Shown here piece after piece: positions 1-9,123 of a stretch of DNA of 64,000 nt. Source of the DNA: Rubrobacter marinus (GTDB lineage: Bacteria; Actinomycetota; Rubrobacteria; Rubrobacterales; Rubrobacteraceae); NCBI RefSeq assembly GCF_011492965.1, contig NZ_CP045121.1, forward strand, positions 2,170,001 through 2,234,000. The letters run 5' to 3'. Under the pieces are notes generated by a model that saw only the letters and a list, made by a program, of their open reading frames with translations, searched no databases and was not told the origin of the DNA. Position numbers and translations under genes: made by a program. Every line of letters begins with the position of its first letter. Position 1 is the first letter of the stretch.

Positions 1-236
1 TCCTGGGCGCCGCGGATGATGCGGTCGCTCTCGCTGCGGGCCTCGTCGAGCATCGCCTGGCGCTCCTTGACGATCCAACGCGCCTGCTTGAGCTCCTCGG
101 GGATGGTCTGGCGCATCTGGTCGATGACGTCGAAGGCGGCGTCGCGGTCGATCATCGCCGTGTTGCCGAAGCCCGGAAAGCTCCGCGCCTCCTCGACCAA
201 CTCCTCAAGCCTGTCTATAAGCACCAAAACATCCAT
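1..236 (-). CDS. Conserved short helical protein next to coaD, C-terminus off the window
   Basis: Seventy-eight residues are visible, from ATG at 236 to the window edge. The start MDVLVLIDRLEELVEEA, then FGNTAMIDRD and IDQMRQTIPEELKQA, then a charged helix rich in E/R/A, matches the small protein often found just after coaD in Gram-positive genomes and sometimes misnamed as an ATPase subunit H. It is predicted to be cytoplasmic, largely alpha-helical and probably coiled-coil. Its function is not known. It follows the rsmD-coaD fusion on the same strand with only nine bases between that gene's stop and this ATG. A TAGAAT box six bases before the ATG suggests it can also be made from a leaderless mRNA. 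Confidence 0.75.
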   Translation of the reverse strand, partial: MDVLVLIDRLEELVEEARSFPGFGNTAMIDRDAAFDVIDQMRQTIPEELKQARWIVKERQAMLDEARSESDRIIRGAQ

Positions 237-242
237 TTTTTC

Positions 243-248
243 ATTCTA
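243..248 (-). promoter_or_regulatory. -10 box for a leaderless transcript of the short helical protein
   Basis: TAGAAT on the minus strand, six bases before ATG at 236, so transcription would begin at or next to the start codon. No Shine-Dalgarno sequence precedes this ATG. The box overlaps the last codons of the coaD part of the upstream gene. The same arrangement recurs before alaS, relA, iscS and the DUF2905 gene. No clear -35 was identified. Confidence 0.4.
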
Positions 249-1313
249 CCCTTTATCGCTCTCGGCTGCCGAGCCCTCCGCGGGCACGTAGTACCGGCTC
301 TGCACGGTCTCCAGGATCTCGTCCGGCACGAGCCCCTTCACGCTGCCCCCGAGCGAGGCTATCTCGCGCACCGCGCTCGACGACAGGAAGCTGTGCTCGG
401 CCGCCGCCATGATGAAGACCGTCTCGAAGTCGGAGTAGAGCGTCCGATTGAGCTGCGCCTGCTGGAACTCGGACTCGAAGTCCGAGCCCGCGCGCAGGCC
501 CTTGACCACCACCCGCGCCCCCTGCTCCCGCGCGAAGTTCACCAGGAGGCCCTCCATGATCTCTACGGAGACGTTCTCGAGGGGCTTCGTGACCTTCTCG
601 ATGAGTCGCGCCCGGTCGTCCGCCGGGAGCTTCGACGTGTTCTTCCGCACGTTCCTGCCGACGGCCACGACGACGTGGTCGAAGAGGTGCGAGGCGCGGC
701 GGATGACGTCGAGGTGCCCGCTGGTAACGGGGTCGAAGCTGCCGGGGCAGATCGCTACGTCCATTGTCCCCTCGGATCGTTCAAAGATGGTTACGATCGT
801 CCCGCCGTAGCGGCGACTGACCCCTTTCGCGCTCGCGATCTGCTCGGCGTCCAGGGGGGCCCCGCTCTCGACCACGACGCGCCCGCCCGGCGCGAGAAGG
901 GCTATAAGCAGCGGCAAGACCTCCCCGATCTCGCTCCCGGCGATTCTATAGGGAGGGTCCGCGAAGATCAAACGGTACTCCCGACCCTCCCGAACGAGCC
1001 TCTCTACCTCCCCGCGCGCGTCGCCGCGTACAACCTCTGCCCTCCCCTCGAAACGCGTCCGCCGCAGGTTCTCCCGTATGACGCCCGCCGTCCGCCCGCT
1101 CTTCTCGACAAAGGTCGCCCTCTCGCAGCCGCGGCTCAGGGCCTCTATGCCGAGGGCCCCCGTGCCCGCGTAGAGGTCGAGCACCTCCCCCCCGTCGAAA
1201 AACTGGCCGAGGGAGTTGAAGAGCGCCTCCCTCACCCGGTCGGCGGTCGGCCTGACCCCCTCGGGGACCGGGGCCAACCGTATCCCCCGCGCCTCCCCAG
1301 CGACGACCCTCAA
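246..1313 (-). CDS. rsmD-coaD: RsmD-CoaD fusion: 16S rRNA m2G966 methyltransferase plus phosphopantetheine adenylyltransferase
   Basis: One uninterrupted 355-residue frame carries two normally separate enzymes. Residues 1-180 are RsmD, a SAM-dependent methyltransferase of 16S rRNA: VLDLYAGTGALGIEALSRG is the SAM site and IFADPPY the catalytic motif. Residues 184-355 are CoaD, which makes dephospho-CoA from phosphopantetheine and ATP: CPGSFDPVTSGHLDVI is the nucleotidyl-transferase signature and FLSSSAVREIA the SSSxVR motif. The two genes are commonly adjacent; here no stop separates them. The CoaD methionine (codon at 764-762) is preceded by GAGGGGACA, a good Shine-Dalgarno sequence, so a free CoaD may also be made by internal initiation. 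No homopolymer break is visible within the fusion. Confidence 0.92.
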   Translation of the reverse strand: MRVVAGEARGIRLAPVPEGVRPTADRVREALFNSLGQFFDGGEVLDLYAGTGALGIEALSRGCERATFVEKSGRTAGVIRENLRRTRFEGRAEVVRGDARGEVERLVREGREYRLIFADPPYRIAGSEIGEVLPLLIALLAPGGRVVVESGAPLDAEQIASAKGVSRRYGGTIVTIFERSEGTMDVAICPGSFDPVTSGHLDVIRRASHLFDHVVVAVGRNVRKNTSKLPADDRARLIEKVTKPLENVSVEIMEGLLVNFAREQGARVVVKGLRAGSDFESEFQQAQLNRTLYSDFETVFIMAAAEHSFLSSSAVREIASLGGSVKGLVPDEILETVQSRYYVPAEGSAAESDKG

Positions 1314-1430
1314 GGCCGGTTTCCCCTCGCGGATACGTGCCGGCAGAGCATTCGGGGCGCTGACGCCCGGACCGTGCTTGGCTTCGAGCCCCGTTCCGGC
1401 AACTTCGATGCCCGCTTGACCTCTGGTGTC

Positions 1431-2219
1431 CTACGCGGCAAGGATGCGCCAGATCCCGACGACGCCGAGCACGACGATGACGCCGCGCAGGACGGCCGGG
1501 TGGAGCCGGCGGCCCACGCTCGCTCCGACGAAGCCGCCCGCGAGCGAGCCGACCGCGATCAGGCCGGCCGCCGTCCAACTGATGCGGTCGTATGCGACGA
1601 TCGTGTAGGTGCAGGCGGCGACGACGTTGACGGCGAGCGCGAGCAAATTCTTGAGGGCGTTCACGCGCTGCAGCGTCTCGGGGACGAGGACGCCGAGCGC
1701 GCCCACCAGCAGGATGCCCTGGGCGGCGGTGAAGTAGCCGCCGTAGACCCCGATCAGGTACGTGGCGCCGAAGGCGGCGGGCTCCCTCCCGGATCTCCCC
1801 TCGCGCTTGGGCCCCTTGGCGGCTTCGCGCTCGCGGCGCCGGGCGAGCGCCCGCTGTATGCGCGTCTGGGTCACGACCAGCACGAGCGCGAGGACCAGCA
1901 ATACGGGCACCACCGCCTCGAACGTCTCCTCGGGTAGGCGCAGGAGAAGCCACGCGCCGGTAACCGCGCCAAGGAGCGACGCGGGCAACAACCGGAACAC
2001 GCGCCGCCTCTGCCCCGCAAGCTCCCTGCGGTAGCCCCAGGTGCCGGAGACGCTGCCGGCTACCAGGCCGATCGCGTTGCTCATAGTCGCGGTTACCGGC
2101 GGAAAGCCCAGAGAGAGCAGGACCGGGAAGGTGAAGAGCGTCCCCGAGCCGATGACGGCGTTTATGGCGCCGGCGGCGGCGCCCGCCAGAAGAACGATGA
2201 GCATCTCCACGAAGCTCAC
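1431..2219 (-). CDS. TauE/SafE (TSUP) family membrane transporter
   Basis: A 262-residue integral membrane protein with about eight hydrophobic segments in the two-half arrangement of the TauE/SafE (TSUP) family. The N-terminus AAAGAINAVIGSGTLFTFPVLL is the usual first repeat signature, and GVYGGYFTAAQGILL near residue 165 is the second. A basic cytoplasmic loop (RRREREAAKGPKREGRSGR) separates the halves. Family members export sulfite, sulfoacetate or related organic anions; the substrate here cannot be told from sequence. The start is GTG at 2219. It sits alone between recG and rsmD-coaD on the same strand, 117 bases before the latter, and is not a usual member of this neighbourhood. Confidence 0.85.
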   Translation of the reverse strand: MSFVEMLIVLLAGAAAGAINAVIGSGTLFTFPVLLSLGFPPVTATMSNAIGLVAGSVSGTWGYRRELAGQRRRVFRLLPASLLGAVTGAWLLLRLPEETFEAVVPVLLVLALVLVVTQTRIQRALARRREREAAKGPKREGRSGREPAAFGATYLIGVYGGYFTAAQGILLVGALGVLVPETLQRVNALKNLLALAVNVVAACTYTIVAYDRISWTAAGLIAVGSLAGGFVGASVGRRLHPAVLRGVIVVLGVVGIWRILAA

Positions 2220-2310
2220 CGGCGGCCCCCACGGGCTGCGAGGCAGAGCCCATCACGAAACAACTCTCCCACGCGAGCCTCCCCGTCGAGTCTGCCGGCA
2301 CCGACCACCG

Positions 2311-4485
2311 CTACTCCTTGAACAGCCAGTCCACGTCCCGGCCGAGGAGGTCGCGGATCTCGCGCCTGAGCGGGCGGTGGTGGGGCTTGCGGAGGGTCGG
2401 GTCATCGGCGACGAGCTCGAAGGCCTCGCGGCGGGCCTCGACGAGGATGTCGATGTCCCGGAGGAGCTTGGCGATCTTGAGGTCCGGCATCCCGCTCTGG
2501 CGGGCCCCGAAAAGGGTCCCCTCGCCCCTGATCGCGAGGTCCACCTCGGAGAGCTTGAAGCCGTCCTGGTGGTCGCACAGGGCGTCGAGGCGCTTCTGCG
2601 AGTCGTCGGTCTTCGGGTCGGCGACGAGAAAGCACTTCGGCGGATGGAGGCCACGGCACACCCTCCCCCGGAGCTGGTGGAGCTGGGAGAGGCCGAAGCG
2701 CTCGGCGCCCTCGATCACGATCGCGCTCGCGTTCGGCACGTCCACCCCGACCTCGACGACCACGGTGGCGACGAGGACCTCGATCTCGCGCGAGCGGAAC
2801 GCCGCCATCACCTCGCGCTTCTCCTGCGCCTTCATCCGTCCGTGCAGCAGGCCGACGCGCCGCTCCGGGAAAATCTCCGTGACGAGCTCGTCGTACAACT
2901 CCTCCGCCGCGCGGACGTCCTCCAGGGCCTCCGACTCCTCGACGAGCGGGCAGATCACGTACGCCTGGCGCCCGGCCTCAAGCTCCTCCGCGACGCTCTC
3001 GTACGCCTCGTAGCGCTCCGCGACCGCGATGGCCCGGGTGTCGACGGGCTTCCTGCCCGGGGGCAGCTCGTCCAGGATCGAGACCTCCAGGTCCCCGTAG
3101 AGCGTGAGCGAGAGCGTCCTGGGTATGGGCGTCGCCGTCATGATGAGGGTGTCGGGCGTCACCCCCTTCTCCTTGAACTCCGTCCTCTGCCCCACCCCGA
3201 AGCGGTGCTGCTCGTCGACCACGACGAGCGAGAGGTTGTGGAAGTCCACGCCTTTCTGGATCAGGGCGTGCGTGCCGACGACGACGTGGGCCTCGCCGCC
3301 CGCGACGGCTTCGAGCGCTGCGCGGCGCTCTTGTGCGCCCTGCGAACCCGTCAGCAGGACCACGTTCACGGGCAGGTCCTTGAGGGCCGCGGAGATGGAG
3401 AGGTAGTGCTGCTCGGCGAGGACTTCCGTGGGGGCCATGATCGCGCCCTGCCCCCCGGACTCGACCGCCGAGAGGAGCCCCGCGACGGCGACGACGGTCT
3501 TGCCGCTCCCGACGTCGCCCTGGAGGAGCCGGCGCATCGGTTTCTCCGAGCGCATCCCCTCGAGGACCTCCCCGATGACGCGCTCCTGCGCCCCCGTCAG
3601 ACCGAAGGGCAGCGCCTTGAGGAACGGGTTGAGCAGGCGCCCGTCGCCCCGGTGCCTCCGGCCCGTCTCCGTCTTCTCCAGCCGGGCTTTGCGGGCGGCG
3701 AGACCGGTCTGGATGAGGAAGAGCTCGTGAAAGACGAGCCTGCGGGTCGCCTCCTTCAAGCAGTCCCTGTCGCTCGGGAAGTGGATCTCGTGGATCGCGT
3801 CGTGCAGGTTCGGGAGGTTCTGGCGGGCGAGTATCGCTGCCGGCAGGGGGTCGAGTATGCGGCCGGCGCCGTCGAGGCCGCGGTGGATCAGGGTCCGCGC
3901 CCGGCGCGCGTTAATGGCCTTGTTCGCCGGATAAACGGGCACGAACCTGCCGGCGTGCGCGGACTCGCCGAGCGTCGCGGGATCGTCGACGACCTCGATG
4001 CTCTTCGCCGCGAGCTGCAACCCGTACTTGCGCTGCACCTCGCCCGAGACCACGACCCAGGTGTCGGGGACGAGCTGGTTGAGGAGCCAGCCGCGGCCCC
4101 AGACGGTCGCGGGCATGTACCCCGTCCCGTCGTAGAGCTGCGCGGAGAGGCCGGGGACGCGTCCCCGGACGGGCCTCCCCACGGGCTTCACGTTCACCAC
4201 CCGCGCGACCACCGTCGCCTTCTCGCCGACGCGCAGGTCGGAGATCGGCTTGACGTTCGAGAGGTCCTCGTGGCGGGAGGGGTAGTGGGAGACGAGGTCC
4301 GCCAGCGTCCGGACGCCGAGGTCCCCAAGCGCCGCCGCGATGCGCGGGCCCACCCCGGGAAGCTCGGTGACGGGCCGTTCCCTGAGCTCCGGCAGCGTCG
4401 TCCGCCAGGAAAGGCGAGGGGGAGGTACCGTCTCCCGGACGGCCCCCGGTGAGGCCTCGTTAAAGGTAGGCCACGCCATAAGCAC
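2311..4485 (-). CDS. recG: ATP-dependent DNA helicase RecG
   Basis: RecG rewinds stalled replication forks and branch-migrates Holliday junctions. The 724-residue frame has a wedge/OB region at about 60-170, Walker A QGDVGSGKT at 322-330, VVDEQHRFG at 422-430, TATPIPRT at 450-457 and the C-terminal helicase lobe. The arginine-finger motif reads QLRGRVCRG, with Cys610 where RecG proteins usually have Gly (QLRGRVGRG). The frame opens with GTG at 4485, overlapping the end of fakB by 26 bases; ATG at 4479 or a later start is equally possible, because the conserved region begins near PVTELPGVGPRIA (residue 39). It is probably co-transcribed with fakA-fakB. Confidence 0.93.
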   Translation of the reverse strand: MLMAWPTFNEASPGAVRETVPPPRLSWRTTLPELRERPVTELPGVGPRIAAALGDLGVRTLADLVSHYPSRHEDLSNVKPISDLRVGEKATVVARVVNVKPVGRPVRGRVPGLSAQLYDGTGYMPATVWGRGWLLNQLVPDTWVVVSGEVQRKYGLQLAAKSIEVVDDPATLGESAHAGRFVPVYPANKAINARRARTLIHRGLDGAGRILDPLPAAILARQNLPNLHDAIHEIHFPSDRDCLKEATRRLVFHELFLIQTGLAARKARLEKTETGRRHRGDGRLLNPFLKALPFGLTGAQERVIGEVLEGMRSEKPMRRLLQGDVGSGKTVVAVAGLLSAVESGGQGAIMAPTEVLAEQHYLSISAALKDLPVNVVLLTGSQGAQERRAALEAVAGGEAHVVVGTHALIQKGVDFHNLSLVVVDEQHRFGVGQRTEFKEKGVTPDTLIMTATPIPRTLSLTLYGDLEVSILDELPPGRKPVDTRAIAVAERYEAYESVAEELEAGRQAYVICPLVEESEALEDVRAAEELYDELVTEIFPERRVGLLHGRMKAQEKREVMAAFRSREIEVLVATVVVEVGVDVPNASAIVIEGAERFGLSQLHQLRGRVCRGLHPPKCFLVADPKTDDSQKRLDALCDHQDGFKLSEVDLAIRGEGTLFGARQSGMPDLKIAKLLRDIDILVEARREAFELVADDPTLRKPHHRPLRREIRDLLGRDVDWLFKE

Positions 4486-5275
4486 CGGGCCCGACGTGGG
4501 ACCCGACGACGCCCCCGATCTCGGCCACGAACCGCCCCCTGTTCCCGAGCGCCTTCATCAGGTCGTCGAGCGCGTCGGGGGCGTTGACCTGGCCGTAGGC
4601 GATCTGGCGCCCCGACTCGACGAGCGGCTTGACGTCGTCCACGATCGCCGCCATCTGGCGCTTGCGGCCCCGCGCCCGCTTGTGCGGCACGACCTCCCCG
4701 TCCTCGAGGCGCAGGACCGGCCGGATGTCCAGCGCCGTCCCGAGGAGGCGCTGCGCCCGGCCTATGCGCCCGCTCTTCTCCAGGTACTCCAGGGTGCCGA
4801 CGGCGAAGTAGATGCCGCACCGGCGAACCGCCTCCTCCACCGCCCCCTTGACGTCCTCGAAGCCGCCACCCTCGTCCGCGACCCTGAGGGCCTCCAGGAG
4901 GATCAGGCCGGACCCCATCTCGGCGGTCTTGGTGTCGATCACCTCGACGTGACGCTCGACCATCCCCGCCGCCGAGAGCGCCGACCCGTACGTCCCGCTG
5001 AGCTTGCTGGAAAGCGTGAGGACGAGCACGTCGTCGTACGCGCTCAGGGACTCGTACGCCTCGACAAAGGCCCCGGCCGAAGGCTGGGAGGTGGTCGGGA
5101 AACGGGAGGAGGTCTTCAGCTTCTCGTAGAACTCGGCGTTGGAGAGGTCGACCTTGTCCGTGTAGGTCTCGTCCGGGCCGAAGCCGAACGTCAGCGGGAC
5201 CACCCGCACGTCCGGCCTCTCCACTACCCCTTCGGGGAGGCTCGTCGTCGAGTCCGTGACGATCGCCGTCGTCAT
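4460..5275 (-). CDS. fakB: DegV family fatty-acid-binding protein (FakB)
   Basis: A 271-residue DegV protein. Family members bind a fatty acid and present it to the kinase FakA, giving acyl-phosphate for phospholipid synthesis. Diagnostic motifs are TDSTTSLP at the N-terminus, TSQPS, LSSKLSGTYGSA, TLEYLEKSGRIGRA and the C-terminal SHVGPGAYG. ATG at 5275 shares its A with the TAA stop of the kinase gene directly upstream (TAATG), so translation is likely coupled. The kinase-DegV pairing in one operon is strong context for a Fak role. Which fatty acid is bound cannot be told. Its last bases overlap the start of recG. Confidence 0.9.
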   Translation of the reverse strand: MTTAIVTDSTTSLPEGVVERPDVRVVPLTFGFGPDETYTDKVDLSNAEFYEKLKTSSRFPTTSQPSAGAFVEAYESLSAYDDVLVLTLSSKLSGTYGSALSAAGMVERHVEVIDTKTAEMGSGLILLEALRVADEGGGFEDVKGAVEEAVRRCGIYFAVGTLEYLEKSGRIGRAQRLLGTALDIRPVLRLEDGEVVPHKRARGRKRQMAAIVDDVKPLVESGRQIAYGQVNAPDALDDLMKALGNRGRFVAEIGGVVGSHVGPGAYGVAYL

Positions 5276-6909
5276 TACTCGGCCACCATCTGCAAGGGAT
5301 AGAGGGGCTGTCCCCCATCCTTCACCTCGACCTCGACCGCCTCGTCCAGGGTCCTTATCCTCTCGGCGACCTTTCTCGCGGAGTCCTCGTCCATCCCGTA
5401 GCCCCGGAGCAGGGTGACGACGTCGGCCCCCTCCGCGAGCATCCTCTCGACGAGCCGGACCGCCGCGTCCTCGACCCCCTGCTCGACCGCGACGAGCTCG
5501 CCGTCGAGGAGCCCGATGTACGCCCCCTCGGGGACCTCGCGGCCCTCGACGCGGGCCTCGCGGACGGCCTGGGTCACCTCGCCGCACCGCAAGCCAGAGA
5601 CGATCTCGCACATCTCCTCCACGACCTCCTCGGGCTCCCCCTCGGCGTCGTAGCCGACCATCGCGGCGAGGCCCCCGGCGATGGTATGCGTCGGGACCAC
5701 CCGGACCTCGACCTCCACGAGGCCCGCGACCTGCCCGGCTGTCGGTACCACGTTCTTGTTGTTGGGCAGCAGGATCACGGTCCTCGCCCCCGTCTGCTCC
5801 ACGGCCCGGACGAAATCTTCGGTGCTCGGGTTGGCGCCCTGCCCCCCCTCGACGACCACCGCCCCCATCGACTCGAAGAACGCGCGGTTCCCGGCCCCCC
5901 GGCTCGCCACGACGACCCCGAGGTCCGCCGCGGGCGTCTCGTCCGCGTGACCTACCCGGGCCCTCGTCTGGGCCTCCATGTCCTCGACCTTGACCCCGGA
6001 GAGGCGGCCGTAGCGCCCGGCGAAGGAGATCGCGCCGCCCGGGTCCTGGGTGTGGAGGTGGACCTTGACGAGGTCTTCGTCCGGGATCACGAGCACGCTC
6101 TTGCCGACCTCGTGGATCCAGGCCCCGAACCCCTCGGCGTCGCCGGAGAAGCCGTTGACGACGAACTCGGTGCAGTAGCCCCAGGCCTCCTCGGCGGAGT
6201 GCTCGATCGTGCCCTTGAGCAGCCCCTCGTTGGGGACGGACTCGTCGTCATCGTCGAGCTCGAGCTCCTCCCCCGACAGCGAAGCCCGCAGCGCGTCGAG
6301 GATCACCGCGACCCCGTAGCCGCCGGCGTCGACCACCCCGGCCTCCCTCAGCGCCCTCAAGAGCTCGGGGGTCCGCCTCACCGACTCGTGCGCCGCGCGC
6401 GCGGCCTCCCGCAGCACCTCCGCGGGGTCGCTCTTGCCGCCCTCGACGAGGGCCTGGGCCGCCGCCGCGGCGTCCTTCATCACCGAGAGCATCGTCCCTT
6501 CTACGGGCTCGCGCACCGCCGCGTACGCCCGCTCCTTCGCGCCGCCGAGAGCCTCGGCCAGCGCCTTCGCGTCGAGCGAGCGGGCCTGCCCCAGCTTCTC
6601 GCACGCCCCGCGCAGAATCTGGGAGAGGATGACGCCCGAGTTGCCTCTCGCGCCCATGAGCGCCGCCCGGGAGACGGCCCTGGCGGCGTCCTCACCCCGC
6701 AGGTTAGGAGAGCTGGAGACCGCCTCCATCACGGAGCGTAGGGTGAGGAGCATGTTGGTCCCGGTGTCCCCGTCCGGGACCGGGTAGACGTTCAGGGCGT
6801 CGATCTTCGCCGCGCGAGCCTTGAGGGCGGCGTAGGCCGCCCCGACGACGACCTTCAGCTCCGACTTGGGCAGTACTCCTTCTTCGCGACCCTCGGCCGT
6901 GCGGCTCAT
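5275..6909 (-). CDS. fakA: Fatty acid kinase FakA (DhaL/DAK phosphatase-like)
   Basis: A 544-residue protein with an N-terminal DhaL nucleotide-binding domain (NVYPVPDGDTGTNM near residue 42, then GARGNSGVILSQILRG), a middle domain, and a C-terminal DegV-like domain (VVASRGAGN, LLPNNKNVVP, HTIAGGLAAM). Family knowledge: FakA phosphorylates the fatty acid held by FakB. ATG at 6909 is preferred over TTG at 6912 because GAGGAAGG lies seven bases upstream. The gene is divergent from rpmB across about 175 bp, an arrangement seen widely in Gram-positive bacteria, and is the first gene of the fakA-fakB-recG group. Confidence 0.9.
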   Translation of the reverse strand: MSRTAEGREEGVLPKSELKVVVGAAYAALKARAAKIDALNVYPVPDGDTGTNMLLTLRSVMEAVSSSPNLRGEDAARAVSRAALMGARGNSGVILSQILRGACEKLGQARSLDAKALAEALGGAKERAYAAVREPVEGTMLSVMKDAAAAAQALVEGGKSDPAEVLREAARAAHESVRRTPELLRALREAGVVDAGGYGVAVILDALRASLSGEELELDDDDESVPNEGLLKGTIEHSAEEAWGYCTEFVVNGFSGDAEGFGAWIHEVGKSVLVIPDEDLVKVHLHTQDPGGAISFAGRYGRLSGVKVEDMEAQTRARVGHADETPAADLGVVVASRGAGNRAFFESMGAVVVEGGQGANPSTEDFVRAVEQTGARTVILLPNNKNVVPTAGQVAGLVEVEVRVVPTHTIAGGLAAMVGYDAEGEPEEVVEEMCEIVSGLRCGEVTQAVREARVEGREVPEGAYIGLLDGELVAVEQGVEDAAVRLVERMLAEGADVVTLLRGYGMDEDSARKVAERIRTLDEAVEVEVKDGGQPLYPLQMVAE

Positions 6910-6961
6910 CAACCTTCCTCTTCCCCATGGACGGCCCGTGCGGGCACCACCGTATTCTAAG

Positions 6962-6989
6962 TGTTGCGGGATGGAAACTGGTGTACAAT
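6962..6989 (+). promoter_or_regulatory. Possible promoter for rpmB
   Basis: TGTTGC at 6962-6967 and TACAAT at 6984-6989 are separated by 16 bases and would start transcription near 6997, giving an untranslated leader of about 90 bases before rpmB. The -10 is good and the -35 weak. Confidence 0.35.
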
Positions 6990-7084
6990 CTTCGCCCGGA
7001 GCCCGTCTTTAGGTCGTGCGCAGCGAGCCACCACTTATGGGCCCCATCCGATATCGGCCGGTATCCTAGCACAGGAGAATTCTC

Positions 7085-7312
7085 GTGGCTAAAGTCTGTT
7101 ATTCCTGCAAGAAGGGCCCCAACTTCGGCAACGCCCGGAGCCACTCCCTGCGCGCCACCCGGCGCCGCTGGAACCCGAACCTGCAGAAGATCCGCATTCA
7201 GGAAGGCGCCTCCGTCAGGCGCGAGTACGTCTGCACCTCCTGCCTGAAGGCCTTCAAGGTCCAGAAGGCCGCCCCGAGCATCCGACCCGCCGACGCCACC
7301 GCTACCGCCTAG
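7085..7312 (+). CDS. rpmB: 50S ribosomal protein L28
   Basis: A 75-residue L28, a component of the large ribosomal subunit. It is the zinc-binding (C+) form: CYSC at residues 5-8 and CTSC at 51-54 are the two CxxC knuckles. KGPNFGNARSHS and RRRWNPNLQ are the standard L28 core. The start is GTG at 7085, preceded by GGAG. A strong terminator follows 24 bases after the stop, so the gene is probably transcribed alone. The C-terminal tail (PSIRPADATATA) is slightly longer than usual. Confidence 0.96.
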   Translation: MAKVCYSCKKGPNFGNARSHSLRATRRRWNPNLQKIRIQEGASVRREYVCTSCLKAFKVQKAAPSIRPADATATA

Positions 7313-7335
7313 GCAACCTCTCCCCGCTACAACCG

Positions 7336-7370
7336 GAGCCCCGAGCCCCTACTGGAGGCTCGGGGCTCTT
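7336..7370 (+). terminator. Rho-independent terminator after rpmB (also faces ribH)
   Basis: A perfect 12-bp inverted repeat, GAGCCCCGAGCC at 7336-7347 and its complement at 7357-7368, with a nine-base loop, followed by TTCTCGT. It lies between the convergent rpmB and ribH and could end transcription from both sides. Confidence 0.8.
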
Positions 7371-7385
7371 CTCGTCGGTCGCCCC

Positions 7386-7910
7386 TCAGGCCTGCCCCAC
7401 CCGCGGGGAGGCGGAGTGCTCCCCGCGGCCGGCGCGCTCGTCGATGCGCTCCACGAGCGAGGCCATCTCGATGGCCGTGACGGCGGCCTCGAAGCCGTGG
7501 TTGCCCGCCTTCGTGCCGGCGCGCTCGATGGCCTGCTCTATGTTCTCCGTCGTCAGGACGCCGAAGATGACGGGCACGTTCGTCTCCAGCGAGACGGAGG
7601 TGACCCCGGAAGAGGCGGCGCCCGCGACGTAGTCGAAGTGGGCGGTGGCGCCCCGGATCACGGCGCCTAGAGTGATGATCGCGTCGTAGCGGTCCGAGAC
7701 GGCGAGGCGCTTCGCCGCCAGCGGCACCTCGTAGGCCCCCGGCACCCACGCCACGTCTACGGAGGCGAGGTCGCCCCCGTGGCGCTTTATGGCGTCGAGC
7801 GCCCCGTCGAGCAGCGCCTTGACGACGAACTCGTTGAAGCGGGAGGCGACGATCGCGAACCGCCGCCCCGCCGCGCTCAGGTGTCCCTCGATGATGTTCG
7901 GCTCGTTCAA
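7386..7910 (-). CDS. ribH: 6,7-dimethyl-8-ribityllumazine synthase
   Basis: A 174-residue lumazine synthase, the penultimate riboflavin step, joining the ribitylaminopyrimidine to dihydroxybutanone phosphate. The motifs are [40 protein letters not shown] (with the catalytic His) and [12 protein letters not shown]. The frame is open further upstream, but that extension overlaps ribBA and is arginine-rich nonsense. The start chosen is TTG at 7910, ten bases after the ribBA stop, because AGGGG lies seven bases before it. It is the last gene of the rib operon. Confidence 0.93.
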   Translation of the reverse strand: MNEPNIIEGHLSAAGRRFAIVASRFNEFVVKALLDGALDAIKRHGGDLASVDVAWVPGAYEVPLAAKRLAVSDRYDAIITLGAVIRGATAHFDYVAGAASSGVTSVSLETNVPVIFGVLTTENIEQAIERAGTKAGNHGFEAAVTAIEMASLVERIDERAGRGEHSASPRVGQA

Positions 7911-7920
7911 CCCGGTTCCC

Positions 7921-9123
7921 CTAGATGTTGTCGAAGACGTGGTTGAGCTTCTCCTTCTTCGTCTGGAGATAGCGCTTGTTCTCGCCGTTCGGCGTGATCT
8001 CAAGCGGCACACGGTCCGTGATCTCCAGCCCGAATCCCCCGAGCCCGACCACCTTGGTGAGGTTGTTGGTCATGAGCCGGATGCGGGAGAGGTCGAGGTC
8101 CTTGAGGATCTGGGCGCCGAGGCCGTAGTCCCGGAGGTCCGGGGCGAAGCCGAGCTTCTGGTTCGCTTCTACCGTGTCGAGGCCCTCGTCCTGGAGGTGG
8201 TACGCCTTCATCTTGTTGAGGAGGCCGATGCCGCGCCCCTCCTGCTGCATGTACACGAGGACCCCCTCGCCCTCCTTGGCGATCTGCGCCATCGCGGAGT
8301 CGAGCTGCTGCCCGCAGTCGCAGCGCAACGAGTGCAGGGCGTCGCCGGTCAGGCAGGCGGAGTGGACGCGCACGAGGACGTCCTCCTTGCCCTCGGGCTC
8401 GCCCATGACGAGCGCCAAGTGCGTCAGGTCGTCGACGTCGTTCTCGTAGGCGCGCAGGCGGAACTCGCCGTGGTCGGTGGGCAGGCGCGTCTCGACCGCG
8501 AACTTCACGTGGCGCTCGTAGCGGCGGCGGTACTCGATAAGCTGGGCCGTGGTCACGAGCTTGACGCCGTGCTCCTCGGAGAACTTCTCGAGGTCCGGGA
8601 CGCGGGCCATCGTGCCGTCCTCTTTCATGATCTCGCAGATCACGCCGGCGGGCTTCAGGCCCGCGAGGCGCGCGAGGTCGACCGCGGCCTCGGTCTGGCC
8701 GGCCCGCTGCAGGACGCCGCCGGGGCGGGCGCGCAGGGGGAAGATGTGGCCCGGCATGACGAGGTCGTCCGGGCCGGTGGCGTCGTCGACGGCGACGCGG
8801 CAGGTGTGCGCCCGATCGGCGGTGGAGATGCCGGTCGTGATGCCGTCCTTCGCCTCGATGGAGGCGGTGAAGGCCGTGTTCATGCGCGAGGAGTTGTGGG
8901 TCGCCATGTCCGGGATCTCGAGCTTGTCGATCATCTCCCCGGCCATAGGCAGGCAGATGAGCCCCCGCCCGTGCGTCGCCATGAAGTTTATGTCGTCGGC
9001 GGTGACGAGCTCGGCGGCCATCGTCAGGTCGCCCTCGTTCTCCCGGTCCTCGTCGTCTATGACGATGACCATCTTTCCGGCCTTGATGTCCTCCAGGACC
9101 TCGTCTATCGGGCTAAACGGCAT
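7921..9123 (-). CDS. ribBA: Bifunctional DHBP synthase / GTP cyclohydrolase II
   Basis: A 400-residue fusion supplying both precursors of riboflavin. Residues 1-200 are the 3,4-dihydroxy-2-butanone-4-phosphate synthase half ([22 protein letters not shown]). Residues 205-400 are GTP cyclohydrolase II, with the zinc site in [19 protein letters not shown] and QQEGRGIGL. The acidic residue usual before CLTGD (SECLTGD) is Ala here. ATG at 9123 overlaps the reconstructed end of ribE by 11 bases. It is intact, unlike its two upstream partners. Confidence 0.95.
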   Translation of the reverse strand: MPFSPIDEVLEDIKAGKMVIVIDDEDRENEGDLTMAAELVTADDINFMATHGRGLICLPMAGEMIDKLEIPDMATHNSSRMNTAFTASIEAKDGITTGISTADRAHTCRVAVDDATGPDDLVMPGHIFPLRARPGGVLQRAGQTEAAVDLARLAGLKPAGVICEIMKEDGTMARVPDLEKFSEEHGVKLVTTAQLIEYRRRYERHVKFAVETRLPTDHGEFRLRAYENDVDDLTHLALVMGEPEGKEDVLVRVHSACLTGDALHSLRCDCGQQLDSAMAQIAKEGEGVLVYMQQEGRGIGLLNKMKAYHLQDEGLDTVEANQKLGFAPDLRDYGLGAQILKDLDLSRIRLMTNNLTKVVGLGGFGLEITDRVPLEITPNGENKRYLQTKKEKLNHVFDNI

